Shown: positions 55,661-64,000 of the stretch, piece by piece
Numbering within the stretch: the first letter of the stretch is position 1
Layout: the number at the start of each line of letters is the position of its first letter
Source of the DNA: Palaemon carinicauda
Lineage: Eukaryota > Arthropoda > Malacostraca > Decapoda > Palaemonidae
Length of the DNA stretch: 64,000 bases
Direction of reading: 5' to 3'
NCBI RefSeq assembly: GCF_036898095.1
Contig: NC_090751.1
Location: 75,877,797-75,941,796, forward strand
Translations under genes and position numbers: made by a program
The notes under the pieces: model-generated
The model's database searches: none
What the model saw: the letters and a program-made list of their open reading frames with translations, nothing else
Told to the model about the DNA's origin: nothing

Positions 55661-55899
55661 GTGGAGAGTGCTTCTATTCGGACATGTCGTTATCCTAGCC
55701 TTAGACCTCTGTCGAGCTCCCGGAAGGAATCGAGAGGGTAACCAGGCATTACAGTCTTTTAAGACCCGAACTGAAGTCCCCTCGAGCGTTTTCTGTCGAT
55801 CACCAGAACGCTCACCCTCGCTATAGATAAAGCGAGGTATTAGTGTTTTCAAAGGTGCTAAGCTAAAAACAAAATTAGATTTGTTCTGCGTGTGTTACG

Positions 55900-56930
55900 T
55901 TTCATGCGGCGCAGACGCAGTGCCGCCACCGCCACCTGATGGGTCTCGTCTCTCGTCAGTGGCAAGCGCTATGGTTCGACGCAGTTAATGCTGAATACGT
56001 TTAACCTAAGGTTGATCCTTGATCTTTGTAGTTAGGCATGGAACACCATCTATCTTCTTTTATGCAGTCTTTTCAGCCTGCCGTTAACAGTGCGGTTGTG
56101 TGTCTTGATTCCGGTCTTTGACACGGTCGCACAGCCGCCGTGTCTTTAACGGTGAGGACTTGTTGTCGCACAGGCGGCCTGCCAACTACAATGTTCAATG
56201 GTGGGGGAAAGTGGATGCTTTACTTCGATTACCTGCTCAACGTAAACCGACTGCTCATAGCATCTATTTTCAGTCTACAGTATACAGACGCGCCGACGTT
56301 CCCCAGGCAGCAGAGCCGGCGTAGCGTCATCGGAACGGTGCGGCAACAGAAACGGAACATCGATGGAATGGACGGTGTGGACGCTTTCAGTGTCAGTATG
56401 GACACTTCAGCGTCAGTGTGGACGCTTCAGCGCCAGTGTGGGCGCTTCAGCATGTGTGTGGACGCTTCAGTGTCCGGGTGGACGCTTCAGCGTCCGGGTG
56501 GACGCTTCAGCGTCCGGGTGGACGCTTCAGCGTCCGGGTGGACGCTTCGCTACCTATGACAATAGACTTTGATGTCTACCTGACCATGAACGTCTAGTGT
56601 TAAGTTATTGTTGCTCCAGGCGCTATATTAAGAAATTAATCTTAATTAGAAAGATATTACATTCTCGGACCAAGGCCGGCTGGGCTAACTCTTGGTTGTG
56701 AGAACTAGAATTAAAACCTCTAAGTATTGAGGTCTGAATTCTGAATCATAAGGAGTGGATTCCTAAGAATCAAGACTTCTCCTCCTAGGATAGAGATTGT
56801 AAAAGGAAGGGAATAACTTTTAGAAGCTCATGAGAATTTTTCTAAAGAGTTTCCCTCATATTTTTTACCTGCTGCTCCTCGTTCCGACTTCAGAGTTTTC
56901 GCTAGTTGAGTTGATGGTGTCTCTAGTTAT
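55900..56930 (+). pseudogene. D4 gag-like start, degenerate
   Basis: Possible start MEHHLSSFMQSFQPAVNSAVV at 56038, soon ending in a stop, followed by sequence shared with D2 (GTTGTCGCACAGGCGGCCTG). The rest is the minisatellite and non-coding sequence. Assigned to gag only by position. Confidence 0.3.
56385..56556 (+). repeat. 20-bp minisatellite in D4
   Basis: Unit GTGGACGCTTCAGCGTCCGG, about eight copies. The first ones are diverged (CAGTGTGGACGCTTCAGCGC); the last four are essentially perfect. Because 20 is not a multiple of 3, all three frames cycle through the same peptides, producing spurious ORFs. Not present in D2. Confidence 0.9.
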
Positions 56931-57060
56931 TTTATTTTATTATTTTTACAAGCCAGCTACAACCCAAAGGGCTCCTTCAGGGAACGTTGGCCTAGTAAAT
57001 TAATGGTAAAATAAATTAATAAATTAACATTAAATCATTCTCAGGAAAATAACGAACCTT
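56930..57060 (-). repeat. Possible relic of a CR-type LINE 3' tail, reverse orientation
   Basis: AAGCCAGCTACAACCCAAAG, GGGCTCC and GGCCTAGTAAA resemble the reverse complement of CR 18690-18765 with a deletion in the middle. Followed by TTAATAAATTAACATTAAAT. Weak; may be chance. Confidence 0.35.
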
Positions 57061-59430
57061 ACTATAGAGATTGATACAGCGCTTGCAGCTGCAACAACAG
57101 AAAGGGCATTAAGGCCTTATATGAGAATAGAACGTAAAGTATATCTCCCACCACGGGCAGATCTTTTATGATTTAAGGTATTGTTTTTAAACCGCTCTTG
57201 TTAGTGACTCGTAAACATAGCGTAGTGCTTTGGAGGAGGTGTTTGTTTGTGTTCACCTTGCCCCCAGTCCTATATCTCTTCCTTACGTTCCAACCCTTGG
57301 AAGAAGGAAGGTCGGTAGGCTGAGGTTCTTCGCGGACCTTGTGCATTTAACGTCTGGTTCCGCCGAGCGATATTGTTGAGGCAGTCCAAGACGTTCTTTC
57401 TCCACTTTGGAATGACTACGTTGGAATGTCATGAAGCGATCAGTTCGTCATTGCTATGGTTTCATGGATCTTGTAACTGTTTTCTGCATATTAGAATGCA
57501 GTTCCCTGACGAGAATGACTTTCTACGTTTTCCCTATCTTCCAGACTAGGAAGTTACTCGTCATGTATGCAGGCGAACAGAATTTTCCTTCGCAAACGTG
57601 TTTTGTTGCTTAAACAGGAAGCAATCGAGTGTGTTTTTTCTTCCGCGAGAGAAGCGGAAGTCAGACAAGTCACATACAATCCTAGCTCTTCCTCTGGATT
57701 CTGACTCACTTTCAGGGAGGAAAGGCTTTGCCCTCATCGAAGGTCGCAAAACCTAGACTTGGTAGTCACCAATCAATTTGTCCTAGACCTTTCAGGAGTC
57801 GTATGTTTTCTTATCCTGCAGTATCTAACGTTTGCCGGAAGTTTTTTCTTTTTGGAAGAAGGCGACATGTTGGCACCAGAATCGTGTAAGACACATAGTT
57901 CTTAGGGGGGAAAAGGTGCTCAGTCTGCTTCTGTTCACAATTCTTTCCCTCCCCCAGTTTGGGGAAAGGTCTATTACTTTCTTCTGAGGTCTAGCGTCTA
58001 CTGTTGACGGTATCTCACAGCATTGGATACGTTCAGTTCGCGTACAAGGCGCGCTTGAAATGTCATAGGGACTCTCCCAGGTCGCTCTCATGACTGCGGT
58101 TGATGTTCTCTCCCGGCCTTCGCCCATGCTTGGGTTGGCGCACTCACTACTCTGCGAGTGTAGATTTGGCCTGAGCTAAAAGAGGTCTATTTCATCTGTG
58201 TTTAGCGTTTACGATTCTCGGGGGGAGAAAATTTTCTCCTCCTAAAGAGTAAGGACTACCAGAGATCAAAGAAATGGTTTTCCGACCAGTGTCAGAAGGC
58301 TTAGTTCTCCTATGCTTAGTAACGCTTCCTCGCAGAGATATGCTCGTGTTACGAGAAGCGTTAGAGCGGGTGCTTGTAGAAGTCTGGTCTCTCTCTTTCG
58401 GCAGACGTCACGCAGACACAGACGTAAGTTCTGGTCTCTCCCTCACGCAGTCACAGACGCAGACGCCAGTGTGGTCGTATGTTGTACGCTGACAGTCAAA
58501 GTTGATCATTTCAACAAGTTGTCACATTTTCGCGGGCTGCGGGACGCGTGACTCTCACTCATGCGTACGCATCCTACACGCGGACAACTCTCGGCAATCA
58601 GTTCCGTCTTTCCGTCAATGACCGGTCGAGATGCTGTCGCCTCCACGCAACACGCTGTAGATTTACAGCAAGCAGGGCTCTCACACAGGGCTGTTTCCAC
58701 GTGATAAGGTGAACGCATACAGCATGCTGACACCTTACGGCAATGCAAGCACATGCGACATTATGGTCGCATGCTAGACGCATATAGTCAAGTCTTTTTT
58801 CTCACAGCAGTATAAACAGACTACAGTATTGTCTCTCCTTCCCTTCGTGTGTCTCTGGCTTCGCAGCTAACGCTCCCTCGTGTCAAGCTTTGGCTTAAAG
58901 TTTGTTGAACACTCGCTTATTACACACGATCAGGTCTTAACCTCACAGCATAAGGTTCACGTTGTTGATGCTTCTTTTCAACAAGCCTAGCTTTAATATC
59001 GGTTTCTTGCGACCGATATAGACGAGTTTTTGGGAGGCGGTTTTAGATCCCTATTCTCTCTCACGACATGTTGGGTGTAGGCAGCATGCTGGAACCATAC
59101 TGGACTCATGCTGGGACCATGCTGGGTGCATGCTGGAAGTATGTCTTTAATCCTTTTCCCCGTGTCAGGATCACAAACGTTTTATGTCAAACCTTCAAGC
59201 TTTAGGCCTAGCTGCCCCCAGTATTTTGGAAAACCCCCAAGATCTAGAGGGTTGTTTAAAGGAGACAGCTGAGGCTTTGGCTTGTACAAAGGACATTTGC
59301 CTCAAGGTTTTTCAACCCAATTAGAGTGTTTTATGGAATGGAGTAGAGCTAGAGCCAGCTCTTCATTAGGTAACTCTAACACAAGTGGTATATTTTTTCT
59401 TAGACCTTAGAAGAAAACACATTTTCTTTC
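57060..59430. other. D4 interior, coding potential not recognised
   Basis: Collinear with D2 12240-14080 (TCTTCCACGAGAGGAGCGGA-like, GCAGCATGCTGG and GGAAAACCCC blocks). No RT or RNase H motif found. The open stretch 58312-58551 shows no domain. Confidence 0.45.
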
Positions 59431-59439
59431 CTCCCCGGC

Positions 59440-60330
59440 CATCAAAGGGTACAGGAGTTTGCGAGCATCTGTCTTCAGACGCAGAAGATTGGATCTATCA
59501 AATAGAGACCTTATAGGTCTTCTCAGATCATTTGAGAGGACTTGGAGGCATCAGCAAGATGCACCAGCCTGAAATTTAGGGTTCGTTTCTGGAGTTTCGC
59601 GGTAGTGACAGATCTGACTCTTTACTCTTGGTTTCTTTTTAAGGCCTAACTTTGGAGACTTTCTGAGTAAGTCTACCATAGTTGAGATTCAGTGAAGTTC
59701 ACTCTTTTAGCAAGAACACGGACTTCACATTGGTTAAGCCATAGGTACCTTGCAACCTGGATTCTTGGTTATTAACAAATATCTTTCTCATCCATAGCTT
59801 AAATCTTTTGGGATCTCTATTCTCTCGAATTTGGTTTGGGATGGGCTGAGAAGAGTTTTTTTGCCCGATTAGAAAGATGAAGTTTTATTGGGACAAGAAC
59901 AAAGAGGTTAAGAGTCTATTCATAACTCTTGGGTGCACGGTCAAGAAGCCTGCGCTATCCATGTCTTAAACATTCTTTCATCTCGTACAGACTTTGGTTA
60001 CAAAGGTTTTTTCCACACGGTTGGGTGACAGATCATAAGATGTTGAAAGAGTAAAGACTCACGAAGTTAGAGCTGTAGAAGCTTCGGTAACTTTTAAACT
60101 AAACTGTTCTCTGCAGAGCATCGCATATACAGCCTTGTGAAGGGGTAATCCTGTATTCGCCTTGCATTACTTTTACCGTGTCCAGTCTCTTTATGAAGAC
60201 GTCTACGTTCTGGGATCACTTGCAACAAGGAGTGCAGTAGTAGGTAAAACATTCTCCACTACATTTCCCTAAATTCCTAGTACCCCTGTTCTTCTCTTGG
60301 AACTGTTATATATATATTTTTATGATTGTA
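59440..60330 (+). pseudogene. D4 tyrosine recombinase relic
   Basis: IKGYRSLRASVF (59442-), RRRRLDLSNRDLIGLLRSFER (59480-; read as RLDLSNRDLIGLLRSFER), W.HQQDAPA, later GLTLETF-like (59645-), LLGQEQRG-type decay, KPALSMS (59950-), VRAVEASVTFK (60080-; HxxR region). It agrees with the D2 relic and supports it. Stops in every frame. Confidence 0.58.
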
Positions 60331-60639
60331 CGTGAAGGTTGTTCGGCAATCTTCCGCAATCTTTGACCTAGTCAGGTGGTCATTTTGTTCCTAGAGAGCG
60401 CCCGGAACAAGGGTATTAGTTGAGGTCCTGTCATGTTATAGGTGGTTGTACCGTTTGACAGCTCCCAGAGATCATCAGCCCCGAGTGGATCACTGGATCT
60501 CCTAAGGATAACAGAAAAAATGAGGCAGAGCATTGCTGTCAGTTTCCTTATCAGGTTAGAACTGCTTAAGTTGTTTATGTAACTCTTAAGTGAATTTCCA
60601 ATTATGCAGCTGTCTCTGACCCGCCACCAATGGGTGGTA

Positions 60640-60735
60640 ATCAGCCATTATATAACCAGCGGCTAAGTTTTATATTTAAAAATTATATTTTCATAATAAA
60701 ATAAATTTTTGAATATACTTACCCACTGGTTATAT
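60640..60735. repeat. D4 internal complementary region
   Basis: ATTATATAACCAGCGGCTAA-GTTTTATATT (left end inverted) followed by AAAAATTATATTTTCATAAT and ATACTTACCCACTGG (right end inverted). Confidence 0.82.
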
Positions 60736-60769
60736 ACGTTTTAGACCCACCCTCCTCCCCTCTAGAGAC

Positions 60770-60967
60770 CATGGGGCATGGAAAATCTGAATTGGTTGGG
60801 TATAGTTCTACCTGTGGTACCGCAAGGGCGCTGGGGTACACCTGGCATATCTGCGCTAGCTGCGCAAAAGATTTTGAATTTCCTGCCGATGCGTCCAGGG
60901 ACTTTAGCCATTATATAACCACCGGGTAAGTATATTCAAAAATCCATTTTATTATGAAAATATGATT
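60770..60967. repeat. D4 right inverted terminal repeat
   Basis: Inverse of the left ITR, with a terminal extension ending TATGATTT. Confidence 0.82.
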
Positions 60968-61620
60968 TTTAGTGAATCAAGGAGTGTTCTTCAAGCTTTT
61001 AAAAGTTTTTAATTCTAGTAACCCTCTAGTTATAAAGATTTTAGAATGGCTTTATATTATTGGACGGAGAGGTTTAACAGTTCGATTTTGCTGGGTTCCA
61101 CCACATGTAGGTGTGTCTTGGAATGAGAAGGCAGATTTACTGGCGAAGAATGCGGCATCCGAGTTGCTACCAAGGAGGTATCCCATTCCCTGTAATGATT
61201 GCGTACCTTACACCAAGAAATTGGTTTGTAATAAATGGCAACAGCACTGGGATAGTCAAGATGGCAATAAAATGAGGGAAGTAACAAATATCATATCATC
61301 TTGGAGGTATAACATGATACCCCGAAAATTGGAGACGACTCTTTGTTGTCTTGGTATAGGTTACACACGGTTGACACGAGTTTCTGCTGAAGGGCAAACA
61401 CCAACCGTATTGCGTTGACTGTTTAGTACCTTTAACAGTGAGGCATTTGTTGACTGAATGCCCTAATTTTACTAACTTAAGAAATAGATATCTGTTTGAG
61501 GCTCGAGGCGAGTATGGCTGGTTCATCCTTGCCTAGATTCTTGGACATGATGTGTCCTACTATGCGAGCGGAATTTTTCTATTTATTTCAGAAGCATGTC
61601 TTCTGAAAATTATTTAACTA
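60968..61620 (+). pseudogene. LN7 ORF2: rest of RNase H and C-terminus
   Basis: FSESRSVLQAF (SDARS with Asp changed to Glu), PPHVGVSWNEKADLLAKNA (61095-), CRVDCLVPL-type Cys region and RHLLTECPN (61440-), ending SEACLLKII at about 61616. A few frameshifts near 61370-61400. Confidence 0.82.
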
Positions 61621-61750
61621 TTATAATGACTTCTTAACTTTTATGGTTTTAATTAAATTCTCTTATTTTTCGTATATAATAAATGCTATCGGGGTCAATG
61701 ACCTTAGATGTCAGGATGCCAGAAAACTTTCAATCAATCAATCGGTCAAT
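61621..61750 (+). other. LN7 3' UTR and TCAA tail
   Basis: TATCGGGGTCAATGACC, GTCAGGATGCCAGAAAACTT and TCAATCAATCGGTCAATC; LN6-like. Confidence 0.85.
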
Positions 61751-64000
61751 CTGCACTTGCTACATCTACTGATACAGCCCCCTGGACCCGATGGAATTCC
61801 ATATGCTATGATTAAACATGTACATTTTAATACAAAGTTATTTATTTTACGCATTTATTAGAATATGGCATGATCATAGTTATCCAAGTGTTGGGGAACT
61901 AGCCATTATTTAAGCCTTTTTAAAACCCGGTAAGGATACATTTTTAGCAGCAAGCTGTTGACCTATTGCACTGACATCTTGCTTATATAAGATCATGGAG
62001 AAGATGGTCAATGCAAGGCTGATGTGGTACCTTGATAAGGCTATTTTATCACCCATTCATTGTGGATTCAGGAAAATGCACTCAACTGATGTGTTGATAT
62101 GACTTGAATTGTCTATTTGTAAAGCCTTTGCTTCCAAAGAGCACCATATGATACTGCACGGAGATATGGTATAATTAAAACCATTCATGAATGGGGTTTA
62201 AGAGGAGAGCTATCACTATTTATTCAGTCATTTCTTTCGCATAGAGTTTTCCAAGTGAGAGTGGGGAAAACTATCAGAGAGCAAATGTTAGGAAGAAAGA
62301 GTTCCCCAGGGTACTGTGGTGAGTGTGACTATTCGCACTAGCAATTAATGGGATATCCTCGTCATTCCCCAAGATATCCTCTCTACACTATTTGTGGATG
62401 ATCTCTCTATATCATTTGCTGGAGGTAGAATTGCAATGGTTGAGAAAACTACAACTCGCAATTGATAAAATTATTCAGTGGGCTGATATGAATTGGTTTA
62501 AGTTTTCAACAAGCAAAACTACTATTGTTCGTTTCTGTTGTATCCGGGGATTACATCCAGACCTGGATATATACATGAAAGGACAAGGGATCCCATGTGT
62601 AGGGAAAGCAAAATTTTAGGATTGATTTATGATTTTAGGTTGACCTGGGTCCCACACTTAAAGGCATGAAAAGTTAAATGTCTTGAAGCACTGAATCTTT
62701 TAAGAGTATTGTCCCATACATCATGGGGGCGGACCGTATAACTATTTTCAAATTTTACAAGGCCTTAATTTTTTCCAAAATTAGTTATGGGTGTGAAGTA
62801 TACTCCTCAACCACCCCAAGCCAGGTAAAGATATTAGATTCAGTACATCATGCTGGTGTTTGATTGTCCACAGGAGCATTTAGAACCTCACCTATCCCAA
62901 GTCTCCATGTTGATGCCGGAGAGTTGTCTCTAGACCATTACTGAATGCCTTTCATTTTTCGGTATTGGTTTAGGTTACAAATCTCCCTAACTCTCTAGCC
63001 TTTCAGACTGCAAGTCTTGTAAGGAACTCGACATACTTTAAGTTGCACCCAGAATCTCCTCAACCTTATGGCTTTTGGGTAAAACAATTATTAAACAGGG
63101 GTGATATAATTAGAGGTAAGGTGCATCCATTTAAGATATCATCAACCCTCCGTGGAAATTACCAGAGATATCTTTTTGTAAATATTTTATTGGTGTTAAG
63201 AAAAATGTGACTGACTGAGAAGGTAGGTCTCTTTTTATGGAACATTTACAGAAACATAAGGAATTAACTTTTATATATACTGATGGCTCCAAATCTGATG
63301 CTGACTTTGGATTTGTAGTATATAGTAGTTTTTTTTCAACTGTAGGGGAGCACTTCTTTCAATATCTTCCATATATACTCCGGAATCATATGGCATGCTA
63401 ACCGCTATTGAGAAAATAGCGTTAAAAGAAGATTAAAATATAACCATTTTTAGTGATTCAAGAAGTGTCCTTCAAGCTTTAGATGTTTTTATTTCTAGTA
63501 AACCTTTAGTTTTAAAGATTTTAGAGTGGCTTTTAATCATTGGCCTGAAAGGTATAATAGTTCAATTTTGTTGGGTTCCGGCCCACGTAGGTGTATCTGG
63601 ATATGAAGAGCCAGATTCATTGGCAAAGAGTGCTGCAGCAGAGTTGCTACCAAGAAGGTATCCCATTCTTTGAAATGATTTTTTACCAGCAATTAAGAAT
63701 TTTACTTGGCAACAGCATTCGGATAGTTTAAGCAAAAATAAGATGAAAGAAATTGTGATTGTTATATCCCCTTGGAGATATGATGGGATGCCCCGAAAAT
63801 GGGAGTCTACTCTTTGTCATCTCCGCATTGCTCGCACTCGGATGACACATGAGTTTCTGCTGTCTGGCCAACACCAACCATATTGTGATAACTGTTTAAT
63901 AACCTTGACTGTGAGGCATATGTTTACTGAATGCCCCTCTTATAGCACAGAAAGAAATAGGTACCGGGTATCTGTTAGAGGCTCGGGGGGAAGATGGCAG
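61751..64000 (+). pseudogene. LN8: LINE ORF2 fragment running off the window
   Basis: Begins inside ORF2 just after the LN7 tail (CACTCAT-like, then TAPWTRWNSICYD with a frame change, IKHVHFNTK). RT is badly decayed: YRPIALTSCLY (61960-), lost FDLEKAY box, LFVDDLSISF at 62390 intact, FKFSTSKTTIV. RNase H: FIYTDGSKSDADFGF (63270-), YGMLTAIEKIA, FSDSRSVLQAL, PAHVGVSGYEEPDSLAKSA (63580-). The C-terminal CDNCLITLTVRHMFTEC is present at 63880. Continues past 64000. Confidence 0.82.

Larger units (their letters stand above)
54501..60967 (+). mobile_element. D4: DIRS-type element of the D2 family, inserted in LN7
   Basis: Starts AATATAAAACTTACCC after a T-run and ends TATGAAAATATGATTT before LN7 resumes with TTAGTGAATC. 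LN6 shows the empty site ACAATTTTTAGTGATGC; no target duplication. ITRs and ICR as in D2, and the interior is collinear with D2 over most of its length. Interior differences: no clear match to the D2 gag segment 11160-12130, and a minisatellite at 56385-56556. Confidence 0.85.
53128..61750 (+). mobile_element. LN7: LINE ORF2 fragment with tail, split by D4
   Basis: Parts 53128-54500 and 60968-61750. Begins abruptly in RT (SICEAFASKHHH) directly after the LN5 tail and ends with its own TCAA tail, so it is 5'-truncated or truncated by rearrangement. The D4 break in RNase H joins perfectly: ACAATTTTT before, AGTGAATCAAGG after. Confidence 0.82.

Noticed and set aside
56118..56572. 69- to 139-codon ORFs over the D4 minisatellite
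   Set aside because: The 20-bp period opens all frames with the same repeating peptide; explained by the repeat.
53128..61750. LN7 as a standard nested insertion in LN8
   Set aside because: The left flank of LN7 is the LN5 tail and not the missing left part of LN8, and no target duplication is present.
1..64000. Host protein-coding genes or tRNAs
   Set aside because: None could be read; every long frame is accounted for by LINE or DIRS sequence or lacks any motif.
1..64000. Whole window as a piRNA cluster
   Set aside because: Dense nested elements would fit, but nothing in the sequence itself shows transcription or small RNA production, so it is not claimed.

Overview
Eukaryotic, repeat-dense intergenic DNA, most likely from an arthropod and probably a decapod crustacean. 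The pointers are the 3' tail of the CR1-like LINE ending in an AAT-type repeat, the abundance of DIRS-type tyrosine-recombinase (YR) retrotransposons, and AT-rich I-clade LINEs. The taxon is an inference from remembered element families, not a database result. No host gene, tRNA, rRNA or CRISPR was recognised. Almost every base can be assigned to a retrotransposon, and the coding sequence lies on the + strand throughout.

Three kinds of element occur. (1) I-clade-like LINEs: ORF1 with CCHC knuckles, ORF2 with APE endonuclease, RT, RNase H and a C-terminal Cys/His motif, and a 3' end of TCAA or CATT repeats. Copies are called LN1-LN8. (2) One CR1/L2-like LINE (called CR) with a decayed 2A-like motif upstream of the endonuclease. 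(3) Four DIRS-type elements (D1-D4). Each has inverted terminal repeats (ITRs) and an internal complementary region (ICR) that matches both outer ends, which is the hallmark of DIRS circular-junction replication.

Layout. LN1 is the outer host element (275-39653). It is interrupted by D1 (1068-7065), by a 315-bp 5'-truncated LINE (LN2, 7442-7756, with a target-site duplication), by CR (8820-18782, itself split by D2 at 9096-15657), and by D3 (18855-33107, itself split by LN3 at 25253-31697). The D3/LN1 boundary was then amplified as a four-unit, about 1.44-kb tandem array (31893-37627). LN1 resumes and ends in its TCAA tail at 39653. A second block follows: LN4 (39654-40732), then LN5 (40733-53127) with an internal ~0.4-kb duplication. 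The structurally complete LN6 (44521-50553, two intact ORFs, flanking TSDs) sits inside LN5. Next come LN7 (53128-61750), split by D4 (54501-60967), and LN8 (61751 to the window edge).

Points of most interest. LN6 looks potentially functional. Its ORF2 follows ORF1 in the same frame, directly after a UAA stop, and has no AUG codon in its first 308 codons, which implies a non-canonical link between the two ORFs. The four DIRS elements all sit at T-runs without target duplication, and three of these can be checked against paralogous empty sites in the same window. The D3 recombinase gene is split by LN3 next to its predicted first catalytic arginine codon.
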